Shown here in pieces: positions 51,622 through 62,947 of a stretch of DNA of 64,000 nucleotides. The notes under the pieces were generated by a model that saw only the letters and a list, made by a program, of their open reading frames with translations, made no database searches and was not told the DNA's origin. Where the stretch lies: the NCBI RefSeq assembly GCF_037893015.1, contig NC_133658.1, positions 58,281,259-58,345,258 of the forward strand. Reading direction: 5' to 3'. Both the position numbers and the translations under genes were made by a program. Position 1 is the stretch's first letter. Each line of letters begins with the position of its first letter. This stretch comes from Macrotis lagotis. Taxonomy: Eukaryota > Chordata > Mammalia > Peramelemorphia > Peramelidae.

Positions 51622-51736
51622 TCAGGGGGAAGGAGGAAGAAGAGGAGAAGGAGGAGGAGGAGGAGGAAGAGGAGGAGGAGGTGAAGGAGGAGGAGGAGGA
51701 AGAAGAGGAGAAGGAGGAGGAGGAGGAGGAAGAGGA
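51622..51736 (+). repeat. (GGA)/(GAA) polypurine tract
   Basis: About 110 bp of nearly pure purine, GGAGGAGGAAGA type. The proline-rich frame on the minus strand is a by-product. Confidence 0.95.
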
Positions 51737-52685
51737 ATATTATTCCAAGTTTGTGAAAATTCCCAGTCCCAATTAGAAGAGGTAGATAGGGAGATGAATG
51801 TTTCCATTATTCGATTGCAAGTTCCTGGAGGGCAGGGGTCACCATTTGCCTCTTTTTGTATTTCCAGTGCTGTGCACAGTAGTTGGAACATAGTAGGCAC
51901 TTAATAAATGTTTAATGTTTGATAAAGAAGAATTTATTAAGCACTGTGTTAAATGCTTTACAAAGATCAACTCATTTGATTCTTAAAACAATCCTGGGAG
52001 ATAGGTGCTACTACTATTATTCCCATTTGACAGATGAGGAAACTGAGGCTAACTGCAGTTAAAGGCCTTGACCAGGGTTACACAGCCAAACAGAGAGTTT
52101 TGAGGCCAAATTTCAGCTCAGATCTTCTTCCTGATCCCAGGGCTGTAGATCCTGTGCCACCTAGCTGCCTCTGAAGAGATGAAGAAGGGAGACATCAGCC
52201 CATTTTTATTCAGGCCTGACTCATCAGTCTCTCAGGATCTTCTCAGCTGACCTCACCCCAAGCCTCCTTCCCTTCAGCAGAAGTTTTTCCTCCTAGCTCA
52301 GTCAGAGCAAGTAGATCATTTTAATCTCTTTCCTGTTCCAGAGCACTGGCTACATACAACCACTTCCGCTTTTCAGGGAAGTGATAAACCTCTCTCCTGC
52401 ACTTTCAAATTCCCAGTGGTCTTTAGGTTTTACAAATTGACTTGGAGGTCTGATAAGAATGGAAAGGCACTGAGTAATGCTTAAGCAGGAAGGGACCCCA
52501 AATCCTCATTCTTCTTGCAATAGGATGTTTTATAGCATATCAGGCTGCAAGGGAACTTTGGCATCATTTAGTCTAAACCTCTCATTTTCCAGGTGGGAAA
52601 ACTAAGACCTAGAGAGGAATCATTTTCCCCAGGTTGATGGAAATAAGCAGAAGTGAGTTTAAAACCCAGGATTCTTTTCTTCTTG
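51737..52685. other. Intergenic with MIR copies
   Basis: Antisense MIR at about 51930-52175 (GACAGATGAGGAAACTGAGG ... GTGCCACCTAGCTGCCTC) and 52525-52690. 52180-52520 is unassigned. Confidence 0.5.
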
Positions 52686-52925
52686 ACTTGGAGGACATGA
52701 TGCTTCATTTTAGGTATCTGAAGAGTTAGTATGTCAAAGAGTCTGTTCTATTCAGCCCCAGGGAACAGAACCAGAAGCAATGAATAAAAGTTTAGAGAGA
52801 TAGATATATTTTGGCTTGAAGTGAGGAAAAGAATTCCTGATCATAGTTATCCCCAAAGTGTAATGGTCTGCCTCAGGAAGTCATTGGAGGTCTAAGATTT
52901 AGATATAAAAGTAGAAAGATGAGAG
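52686..52925 (+). mobile_element. L3/CR1-type LINE 3' end, copy 2 of a local duplication
   Basis: Shares GAGGACATGATG, TCATTTTAGGTATCTGAAGA and TTTAGATATAAAAGTAGAAA with 51020-51255, with only about ten differences over some 235 bp. Confidence 0.85.
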
Positions 52926-53879
52926 ATAAAGTCTGAGTCCTGAAGAATTTTTTAGCAGTAAACCTTCTACGGGATTATAAAAACCCTAGAGTGTTTGTTT
53001 CAAATGAGAGGTAATCTGGGGTAGCAGAGGAGCTCTCTGTTGCTCCTCAAAGGACCTGGGCTTCAAGCTCTGCTCTGAGAGTTACTGTGTCTTACTCTCC
53101 ATGGCAGCTGGTTGACACAGTCCATAGGGTGTTGGACCAGGAACCAGAAAGATGGATTCAGGTATTTCAATTTTGCCCTCTATTTCTTAGCTGTGTGACC
53201 CTGGGCAAATCATTTAGTCTATACTTACTTCAGTTTCCTCATCTATAAATTAAGTTAATAATAATAATAGCACTTTCCTCTTAGGGTTACTGTGAGAATC
53301 AAATAACACATTTAGGCACTTTGAAAATCTATGGGGAATTAGTGATTATATGCTTGACCTTGGGTAAGTTGTTTATCTCATCTGGACTTGTTTCTTGCAC
53401 TGGATGATCTCCGAGGTCTCTTCTATCTCAACAGTTAGAGTGAGTTCATGAAGTATAATCACAAAGTGCTATTCTCTTCTTTCTCTCAATTCGAGGCTGT
53501 GTACTTTGGAACACAAATCTTTGTCAATCAAGAAGACACCCACTATCCATCAATCAAAAGTCTGGGCAATTTGGCAGAAACTGCCATCAGATGCCTGGAG
53601 GAGTTTCTAAATTGGGAAGGGGGTAGGAGTGAGAAGTCTATGTATTCTTCAGACCTCCAGTCTTCCCTTTGGGCATTGCTTCCCCATCTTCCAGTTCATT
53701 CTTCCTACACCATCTCAACAGCTCAAAGTCTGACTCTCTCTCTCTCCTTTCTTCTTTCCCCTCTCTTTTTCTCTTCTTTTCCTCTCTCCTCTCCTCTTTC
53801 TCTTTCACTCCTCTTGTTTAATGCTTGCTGATCAACTCATTAACTTTGTGTGACCATGACTTTTCCCTTATCAATCAAT
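52926..53879. other. Intergenic with MIR and CT-rich tract
   Basis: Sense MIR at about 53105-53330 (GTGTGACCCTGGGCAAATCA). A pyrimidine tract (CTCTCT/CTTTTC) at 53731-53817. No gene; the 127-codon frame at 53448 has no known domain. Confidence 0.5.
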
Positions 53880-54225
53880 TTACATCTACTAAGAACCTAC
53901 TGTATGCCAAACGTAAAAAAGGATAAAAAGTTAGTCTCTGACCCCAAAAGACTTACATTTAAAGGGGGGAGACAACATGCAAACAAATAAATACAAACTA
54001 AGCTTTAAACAGAAAATATGCAGTTTACACACATACATACATATATACACACACACAGGAAACAATTGAGATGAGGCACTAGAATGAAAAGGGGATAGGA
54101 AAAGCTTCCTGTGGAAGGTAAGATTTTAATTGGGACTTAAAGGAAGCCAAGGGGGTGTGTAGTCAGAGAGGAGACCAAAGAAAACGCTCAAAGCAGAGAT
54201 GTGTCTCATTAGTGGAGCCCATAGG
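53880..54225 (+). repeat. Ancient interspersed repeat fragment with (CATA)/(CA)
   Basis: AAGAACCTACTGTATGCCAA, AAGCTTCCTGTGGAAGGTAA and AATTGGGACTTAAAGGAAGC. Same family as 26691 and 50150. Confidence 0.6.
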
Positions 54226-55061
54226 GTCTAAGGTTTTGAGTCTAAATTTACTTAGTAGGAATAAAAGACTCCTCATATTAAAAGATTGTTGGCATCCCTG
54301 AGCAGAAAGGATTTGAATTTGGGAGAAGGGGTGAGAGATCTTTTCTCAAGAAAGTATAATGCTATTAGAAATATCCAAAGATCCTATGAAAGAAGATGCT
54401 GTTGGAACTGTAGATATATATATATGTATGTGTGTGTATGTGTGTATAGTATGGTATGTTTATATATGTATACATGTGCATCTGCATATGCCAGTACACA
54501 TCCACATTTATGTCTAATGGTAGCCATCTCTAGAGTGGGGGTTGGGGGTGGGAGAAAAGAATACTGACCACAAAACTCAGCAGGAAAGGAGAATAAAAAG
54601 GAGAGGAAAGAAATAGCAAGTTATTCATAAAGGATCTGCAGTTTCAGGCACTATCCTCTTTTCTTCTATGCCACTTTATTATGGAAATGCTCGTTTTTAT
54701 TTCTTAAGTTCAGAATTTTAAAGAAACATGCAAGAAATAGGAAAAAAAATAAAGCATAATTCCTTTTCTGGCTTTGGTGGGCCTCTTATACTCTTTTTAT
54801 CTGATTTGTTCATTTAGATTTATAACTAGATTGTGAGCTACCTGAGGTCAAGGACTTTTTCTTAAATGTTCCTATAGCTCTACTATCTGATAATACATGG
54901 AGTTTTCATTTACATTGAAAGACAGTCTGCTATAGGGACCCAGAACTAGCCCTAAAGCAGAAAGCCCTGGGTTCAAGTAATGATGATCACCCCCTATGTA
55001 CCAGATCTGGGCCAAGTGTCACTTCTCAGAGGCAGGGGTGTGCTGGGATATCTTTAGGATA
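54226..55061. other. Intergenic with (TA)/(TG) microsatellite
   Basis: Microsatellite at 54414-54476. The rest is unassigned, apart from a MIR-like fragment near 54930-55000. Confidence 0.45.
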
Positions 55062-55217
55062 CATTTTTATTTTTGGATTTCTGCAAGGCAATGGGATTAA
55101 GTGGCTTGCCCTAGGCCACACAGCTAGGTCGTTATGAAGTGTCTGAGGTTGGAGTTGAGCCCAGGTACTCCTGACTCCAGGGCCGGTGCTCTGTGCACTG
55201 TGCCACCCAGCTACCCT
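55062..55217 (-). mobile_element. SINE-A, antisense
   Basis: TTTCTGCAAGGCAATGGGAT ... TGTGCCACCCAGCTACCC. More diverged than most copies. Confidence 0.88.
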
Positions 55218-55289
55218 GATCTTTGCCAATTTCAAAGGCATAGATGCTCACATAAAAATTTAACCGTTGTTTGAGCTTACTCTAGCATC

Positions 55290-55572
55290 CTTTGCTCTCA
55301 GGGCTCCCTCTGAGGAGGACCTGAGTTCAAAATCCGACCTCAGACACTAGCTGGGTGACCCTGGGCAATTTTTCTTACACCTGATGCATCCAGCACCATC
55401 TCCAGTCATCCTGGTTCCTATCTGGCCCCTGGACCCAGATGGTTCTGGAGGAGAGAGGCTAGTGACTTAGCACAGTCAGCACCCCCTCCCCAATTCCAAT
55501 TCACATGCTGGCCATAGAATCATCTCCCTGAGGTCTTGGACTTCTAAGAAGGAAGGACCAACAACCAACAAC
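55290..55572 (+). mobile_element. SINE-C, sense, head shortened
   Basis: GAGGAGGACCTGAGTTCAAA, GGCCCCTGGACCCAGATGG, CATGCTGGCCATAGAATCAT and CTAAGAAGGAAGGACCAAC. Confidence 0.85.
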
Positions 55573-55724
55573 CCTCTATAGATTGCAGAGGGCACATAAA
55601 TCTGTGTGGTCCGGAGTATCCTTATCCATGAATTCACCCTAACAATGACATTACAGGTGTAGTCCCCATCCACTTGGGAGATATTATCTTCAGTTCTTCC
55701 CCAGCCTCAAGGCCTTTGGGTCTG

Positions 55725-56045
55725 GATCCACTTTCAGTCTTAGATGCTAAGCTCTGAGGATACAAACAGAGGCAAGAGACAATCCCTCCTCCCCAGCTTA
55801 CAGTGAGGGGGACAGTGCGAACAAATGTACACAAAGCGGGCTAAGTACAGGATGAATGGGGTACAATTAACAGACAGAAGGCACTAGAATTAGAAGGGAA
55901 TGGATTATAGTTGAGACTTAAGCCCGGGAAGTGTGCAGGAAAAGGGGAGAGGATCATTGCAGGTCCGTGGGACAGCCGCAGAAAATGTGCAAGGGCCGCC
56001 AAGTGTCTCGTTCACGGGCAGCCCGGAGGCCAAGGTCACTAGATC
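55725..56045 (+). repeat. Ancient interspersed repeat fragment running into the GINS2 CpG island
   Basis: CTCTGAGGATACAAACAGAG, CCCCAGCTTACAGTGAGGGG, TATAGTTGAGACTTAAGCCC, ATCATTGCAGGTCCGTGGGA and CAGCCGCAGAAAATGTGCAA follow the order of the copies at 26691 and 50150. Its right end has CpG-rich changes and merges with the promoter. Confidence 0.55.
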
Positions 56046-56298
56046 AGAAAGACCCTGAGGGCAAAGGGAAGGGGAGGGGGGCGGGCGCGGGCCGGGAGGG
56101 GCTTCGGGCCCCGAGTCCGGCTGTGGCGGTCGGAACTGCTCCGGGGCCCTCTCGTCTCCCTCTGCGGGGCCCGGCGGCCCCCGAACCCAGCACCAAGGGC
56201 GCGGCCCCGCCCGCTCGCGGCCCGAGCGCCGCCCAAGGCCGCCGGCTGCGTGCGGAAGGCGGCTCCGCCGGGCCCGGAAGGGGCGGGGCGCCGCCCCT

Positions 56299-56322
56299 CC
56301 AATCCGAGGAGGGGGACGTCAC
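56299..56322 (+). promoter_or_regulatory. GINS2: CCAAT box and CRE-like site of the GINS2 promoter
   Basis: CCAAT at 56299-56303 is followed 11 bp later by GACGTCAC at 56315-56322. NF-Y/CREB-ATF pairs with such spacing are common in proliferation genes. The motifs are seen directly; their occupancy is inferred. Confidence 0.55.
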
Positions 56323-56406
56323 GCCGGCCACGCCCCCCGCCGCGCCGCCTCTCCTGATAGGGCGTGCGCGGGCCCCTCGCGCGCCCGGGGGCGGGCCGGC
56401 CGCGGT

Positions 56407-56414
56407 GGCGGGAA
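56407..56414 (-). promoter_or_regulatory. GINS2: E2F-like site upstream of the GINS2 start codon
   Basis: GGCGGGAA, which reads TTCCCGCC on the minus strand, lies 59 bp before the ATG. It matches the E2F core. E2F control of GINS genes is established in human cells; its use here is inferred. Confidence 0.5.
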
Positions 56415-56472
56415 GGCGGAGGCTCCGCCCCCAGCCTCCCCCGCCCTCCCTGGGACCCGCGGAGCCCGGGCC

Positions 56473-56562
56473 ATGGAGGCGGCCGAGGTGGAGTTCCTGG
56501 CCGAGAAGGAGCCGGTCACCATCATCCCCAACTTCAGCCTGGACAAGATCTACCTCATCGGG
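56473..56562 (+). CDS. GINS2: GINS2 coding exon 1
   Basis: Thirty codons from the ATG to ...DKIYLIG. The donor reads GGG|GTACTC, phase 0, a weaker-than-average match to the donor consensus. Codon use is GC-rich because the exon lies in the CpG island. Confidence 0.95.
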
Positions 56563-59500
56563 GTACTCGCGCCCCGGCGCCTGCTCCCTTAGGACCCTCC
56601 CTCTCTGGAGGGCGCCCTCCCCTCCCCCTTCCTTCTCTTCTCTCCCTCCCCTCCCCTTCTCTCTCCCCTCCCCTCCCCTCCCCTTCTTCTCTCCCCTCCC
56701 CTTTTCTTCTCTCCCCTCCCCTCCTTCTCTCCCCTCTCCCTTCCTTCTCTTCTCTCCCCTCCCCCAACTTTCTGGGTTTGGGCAGGCCCTTGAACCCCCA
56801 GCAGCGAGTAGTGCCCAGGCTGCCCCCTCCCGGGCAGGCCCTTGAACCCCCAGCAGCGAGTAGTGCCCAGGCTGCCCCCTCCCGGGCAGGCCCTTGTACC
56901 CCCAGCAGCGAGCAGTGCCCAGGCTGCCCCCTCCCGGGCTGGCCCCTGGACCCCCAGCAGCGAGCAGTGCCCAGGCTGCCCCCTCCCGGGCTGGCCCCTG
57001 GACCCCCAGCAGCGAGCAGTGCCCAGGCTGCCCCCTCCCGGGCAGGCCCTTGTACCCCCAGCAGCGAGTAGTGCCCAGGCTGCCCCCTCCCGGGCAGGCC
57101 CTTGTACCCCCAGCAGCGAGCAGTGCCCAGGCTGCCCCCTCCCGGGCAGGCCCTTGTACCCCCAGCAGCGAGTAGTGCCCAGGCTGCCCCCTCCCGGGCA
57201 GGCCCTTGTACCCCCAGCAGCGAGCAGTGCCCAGGCTGCCCCCTCCCGGGCTGACCCCTGGACCCCCAGCAGCGAGCAGTGCCCAGGCTGCCCCCTCCCG
57301 GGCAGGCCCTTGTACCCCCAGCAGCGAGCAGTGCCCAGGCTGCCCCCTCCCGGGCTGGCCCCTGGACCCCCAGCAGCGAGTAGTGCCCAGGCTGCCCCCT
57401 CCCGGGCAGGCCCTTGTACCCCCAGCAGCGAGCAGTGCCCAGGCTGCCCCCTCCCGGGCAGGCCCTTGTACCCCCAGCAGCGAGCAGTGCCCAGGCTGCC
57501 CCCTCCCGGGCAGGCCCTTGTACCCCCAGCAGCGAGCAGTGCCCAGGCTGCCCCCTCCCGGGCTGGCCCCTGGACCCCCAGCAGCGAGTAGTGCCCAGGC
57601 TGCCCCCTCCCGGGCAGGCCCTTGTACCCCCAGCAGCGAGTAGTGCCCAGGCTGCCCCCTCCCGGGCAGGCCCTTGTACCCCCAGCAGCGAGCAGTGCCC
57701 AGGCTGCCCCCTCCCGGGCAGGCCCTTGTACCCCCAGCAGCGAGTAGTGCCCAGGCTGCCCCCTCCCGGGCAGGCCCTTGTACCCCCAGCAGCGAGTAGT
57801 GCCCAGGCTGCCCCCTCCCGGGCAGGCCCTTGTACCCCCAGCAGCGAGCAGTGCCCAGGCTGCCCCCTCCCGGGCTGGCCCCTGGACCCCCAGCAGCGAG
57901 CAGTGCCCAGGCTGCCCCCTCCCGGGCAGGCCCTTGTACCCCCAGCAGCGAGCAGTGCCCAGGCTGCCCCCTCCCAGGCTGGCCCCTGGACCCCCAGCAG
58001 CGAGTAGTGCCCAGGCTGCCCCCTCCCGGGCAGGCCCTTGTACCCCCAGCAGCGAGTAGTGCCCAGGCTGCCCCCTCCCGGGCAGGCCCTTGTACCCCCA
58101 GCAGCGAGTAGTGCCCAGGCTGCCCCCTCCCGGGCAGGCCCTTGTACTCCCAGCAGTGAGCAGTGCCCAGGCTGCCCCCTCCCGGGCTGGCCCCTGGACC
58201 CCCAGCAGCAAGCAGTGCCCGGGCTGCCCCCTCCCCGACACTCCCGAGAAGCGCCAGTGCCCGCTTGCCTGGTTTTACATCTCCCTTCTCCCCACGAACA
58301 CCCCCTTTCCTCGGAGGAGGCGGGCAGTGGCTCGGCCAGGGGTCACCCCGGCGCCTCGGCCCTGGTCTTCTTGCCGTGACTTCTCTTCCCTCTCTGGCAG
58401 GGAGATCTGGGACCTTTCAATCCCGGCTTGCCCGTGGAGGTGCCCCTCTGGCTGGCAATGAACCTCAAACAGAGACAGAAGTGTCGCGTGGTTCCTCCCG
58501 AATGGATGGATGTCGGTAAGGAAGATGGGGGCCCAAGTCTGCTTAGAAGCCAAGGCTGGATTTGAGGACAACTGCCTGGGTCCGCTTTGGGGGAGCCTTG
58601 CATTCTGATTTAATTGTAGTATCCTTGAGGAAGTTACACTCTGGCTTGATTTTGTAGTGTGACTAGTATTGTCCCTTTTTACATCTTTACATATTATTCA
58701 CAGACATAATGTAGGTAACACTGAGGTTCAGAGAGATGAAGGAAGTTCCCAAGGTCCACAGCACAAAAAGTGATGGGGATAGAGGCCTCAAAATTGGGTC
58801 TTCGGTCTTCACAGACACACCATCTTGCTTCCCATTGAAGACCATTTTATGGGATTCCTTTAGGATGGGAGTGATCTTTCCTGAGAGGGTTTCCTGTAAA
58901 TCTCTCTCCTCTGAAGTGAATTTTTCTCTCCTCACTCAGTTTTGAGCCATTTGTTCTAAGGATGGCCCCAGTCATATATTACTTAAGTTTTAAACCTTGG
59001 ATGTTTCTCTGGAAGAAACAGAATCAGGATTTGAGAGGTTTCCTGCTGTTACTGCCCTAGATGGTGCAGAGGAGAGAGTCAGAAAGTTCTGGGTGATGAC
59101 AGTCACCCATGGTGGGGGATCCTGGACAAGTCACTTTACCTTGTTCTGCCTCAAAGGAGGATAATAGCAGCTTCTACCTGGGAGGATTGAATTCAGGATC
59201 GAATGAAAAACCCTTCTGTGAAACCCTTCACCCAGTGCCTGGTTTTTAGTATGTTCTTTTTTTTTTTCTTTTGCAAGGCAAATGAGATTAAGTGGCTTGC
59301 CCAAGGCCACACAGCTAGGTAATTATTAAGTGTCTAAGACCAGATTTGCACCCAGGTACTCCTGACTCCCAAGGCCAGTGCTTTATCCACTGCGCCACCT
59401 AGCCGCCCCTAGTACGTTCTTTCTGAATGCTGCTTCACTTCCCACTTTCTAGAGAAGTGTCTAACTCTAGATGTCCCACACATGTTGGGGGAAGGCCAAG

Positions 59501-62500
59501 TGTCTGCTTCTCAGCACTGAAGAGGAAAGCAGGTTTCCTTTCCCATATTTTAAGAGGCCATTTTTTTTTTTGGTTTTGGAATCCCCTTTTATTCTTTTTT
59601 CTATAATTTTTTTAAAAAATTTCACAATTTCCTCCCTAATCTTGCTTCCCTCCCCCAACCCCCACAGAAGGCAGTCTTTACATTGTTTCCATGGCATACA
59701 TTGATCAAAATTGAATGTATTGAGAGAGAAATCATATCCTTAAGGAAAAAATAAAAGAGATAGCAAAATTACATTAAGATACCTTTTTTTAAAAAATTAA
59801 AGGTAATAGTCTTTGTTTAAACTCCACAATTCTTGAATACAGATGGTATTCTCCATCACCAATTCCCCCCAAATTGTCTCTGATCGTTGCATTGGTGAAA
59901 TGAGCAAGTCCATTAAGATTGATCATCACCCCCATGTTGCTGTTAGGGTGTACAGTGTTTTTCTGGTTCTGCTCATCTCACTCAGCATCAGTTCATGCAA
60001 ATCCCTCCAGGCTTCCCTGAATTCCCATCCCTCCTGGTTTCCAATAGAACAATAGTGTTCCATAACATACATAGACCATAGTTTGTTCAGCCATTCCCCA
60101 ATTGATGGACATTCACTTAATTTCCAATTGTTTGCCACCAAAGAGCTGCTACAAATTATTTTAAGTGATGTTTTTACCCTTTGTCATGATCTCTTCAGGG
60201 TATAGACCCAGTAGTGGTATTGCTAGATCAAAGGGTATGCACATTTTTCTTCACTTTGGGCAGAGTTCCAGACTGCTCTCCAGAAAGGTTGGATGAGTTC
60301 ATAGCTCCACAAACAATGTAATAGTGTCCCAGATTTCCCACAACCCTTCCAACATTGAACATTGTCCTTTCTGGTCATATTGACCAGTCTGAGAGGTGTG
60401 AGGTGGTACCTCAGAGATGCTTTAAGTTGCATTTCTCTAATCAATAATGATTAGAACAATATTTTGTATGACTATGGATCGCTTTGATTTCCTCATCTGT
60501 AAATTGCCTCTGTATATTTTAAGGGGCCTTTTTTAAAAAAACATCTAATTGGCCAGTAAGGTCTTCCTGCCCTCAAAGATTCCAGTTTAGACCAGGGCAG
60601 TGGGACATTGGTGTGGATCTCCTAAGCCCAGCTTTGATATCAATAGCTGTGAGAGTTGAGACAAGACCCTCTAAATTCAGCTTCTTCTAAACTAAAGAGA
60701 TTGGATTAGGTGATCTCTATGATTACTTTGACACCATACACTAATTGGCACAGTGGATGGAGCACTGGCTTTGGAGTTAAGAGGATAAGAGTTTGAATCT
60801 GATCTTAGACACTTTGACACTTACTAGCTGTGTGTCCTTGGGCAAGTCACTTCATTCTGCCCCACCTCCATGGCCACCTCTAGTCATCCATGATTCATAT
60901 TTGGCCACTGGACCCAGATGGCTCTAGAGGAGAAAGTGAGACTGGTGACTTTGCACAGCTCCCTGCCCCCCACCCCAATCGTATCTAATTCATGTGCTTG
61001 TTATGGCATCACCTCCTTTGGACAAGGATAAGGCCTGAATGAATGCATTTATGGCCCTTTACTAGGAAAGAGGCTTTTGGAGGTTCCTTTCACCTATTTG
61101 GGTCCCTGATGACTATAAGGTTCCTCTTATAGCCTAGTTTAGTAAGGATTCAGTTGCTTGAAGAATTAGGTACAGAGGCAATTAGGATTTTATTTATTTT
61201 TATTTATTTAAGGCAATGGGGTTAAGTGGCTTGCCCAAGGTCACACGGCTAGGCAACTATTAAGTGTCTGAAGCCAGATTTGAACTTAGGTACTCCTGAC
61301 TTTAGGGCTGTGCTCTATCTACTGTGCCACCTCGTTGCCCTGAATTAGGAATTTTTAAATCAATGTTTAGGAGCTAGTAAGTCTTGTTTGACTAGAACCA
61401 AAATATAGTTTCAGTATATGATTATCTGTGCATTTCCTAGCTTTAGCATGGATTTGACCTGGTTGGTTTATTAGAAGGAATCCTCATTGATTGTGGAAGA
61501 AATATTTTTGCTGGGGAAAAGTTCTCATCATTATCCGAATCCTGTCTAAGGAGAGTGATCATCAGCTCTATACTCTATGTGAAACCTCTGATTTTAGAAT
61601 TTGAATTATTTTCTGATTTTCCTACAAGAATTAAACCCTTAAATTTGGGCAGTTTTGTCCTGTATGAGTCTACTAGTGTTTTTTTGTTTGTTTTTTATCT
61701 TTTAAGAATGGCCTAAAATACTCAAGTAGATGGAATTTTATGAGTTTTTTTAAAAGAAATATTATATGTCAAACATTTTACACTAATATTTCAGAAAAAT
61801 TAGAAGAGATGCGAGATCAAGAGAGAAAGGAGGAAACATTTACCCCCATGCCCAGTCCTTACTACATGGAACTGACCAAGTTGTTGTTAAATCAGTAAGT
61901 ATTGTCTTTAGGATTTTAATCTACTAAAATTTACTAACTGCCGTGTTCAGGACAGGTCTTGCGGAGGGGAGAAGATGGATGGATTAAGAGTTATGACATT
62001 AGTTCCCGTTTCTAAATGGGAGTCATTTTGCTTGTTCCCGCTTCCATGATTTTGGTCATTCTTTCCCCTTCACTCTAGCTTCCTTTCTTTCTCACTTTGA
62101 AAATTCAGCTTAGATTTACCCTAACTTGAAAGACTTATGTTTTATGATTTTCTTTTATTCTCCCTTCTATTTATCAAAGGGATGCTATAATGCCAATTTT
62201 TTGAAATTTGCATTTATTAACATTATTTTGGTTTTGCTTTCCCCACCTAGGTAGCTTTTTGAAATCAGGGATCGCATTTTCTATTTGTTATATTTCCCTT
62301 GACACCTCTGGCCCTGAGGGCCACATGTTTAGGAAGTGGCCATTAATAAGAGCCGGTTAACAACTCCCATCAACCCTTGAGCCAGGCTTTGAAACCGTTT
62401 CACTGGGCAGGAATCATACAAACTGCTATAATGTTCCCAGTACAAACTCTTGACACGCTGAAATGACTAAAGCTGTGTCTGCCAGTAGAGAAGCCCTCCT

Positions 62501-62897
62501 TTAAATCTCCGGTGGATTCAGATATGAAATGTTGGACAGATAAGGAGATGATCTTGTCCTGGGCAGTGGCTTGAACAGAAAAGGAACTTCACTAAGCATT
62601 AGTTTAAATTGGACCTGGCCACTTGGTTCTTAAGCTTGTTAGGTCCTTCATTTCTGAAGTTCACAATTTAATACTAAATGGGTCCAAACTAGTTAGCATC
62701 TTGTTCTTAAGTCTTGGTAATATTGCTTAGGACTTTGTACCTGCTACATTTTTGCCTCCTCTAGTGCCGCGGATAACATTCCCAAGGCAGATGAGATCCG
62801 GACTCTGATAAAGGACATGTGGGATACTCGAATAGCTAAACTCCGGTTATCTGCAGACAGTTTTGTCAAACAGCAGGAAGCACATGCCAAGGTAGCT

Positions 62898-62947
<50 letters not shown>

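Larger units (their letters stand above)
55960..56472 (+). promoter_or_regulatory. GINS2: GINS2 CpG-island promoter and 5' UTR
   Basis: CpG dinucleotides become dense from about 55,970 and stay so past exon 1, whereas CpG is rare in almost all the rest of the window. There is no TATA box near the start codon. Motifs seen: GC box GGGGCGGGGC (56280-56289), CCAAT (56299-56303), CRE-like GACGTCAC (56315-56322), and GGCGGGAA, an E2F-type site read on the other strand (56407-56414). CCAAT plus E2F sites are common in genes switched on at G1/S, which suits a replication factor. The transcription start is not determined but should lie between the CRE and the ATG. Confidence 0.85.

Noticed and set aside
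51622..51900. Proline-rich 92-codon minus-strand frame
   Set aside because: Direct translation of the GGA/GAA simple repeat; no gene evidence.
55931..56845. 304-codon + strand frame through the CpG island
   Set aside because: It reads through GINS2 exon 1 in another frame and across its splice donor into intron 1. Its arginine/proline/alanine composition is what GC-rich DNA gives in any frame, and it has no domain.
56842..58111. Several 93-249-codon + strand frames with a repeating [16 protein letters not shown] peptide
   Set aside because: They are frames of the 52-bp minisatellite, in an intron, overlapping one another. The repeat itself is annotated instead.
59926..60444. L1 ORF2 pieces as a functional gene
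   Set aside because: Only the last part of ORF2 is present, split between frames or by stops, so it is a dead 5'-truncated copy.
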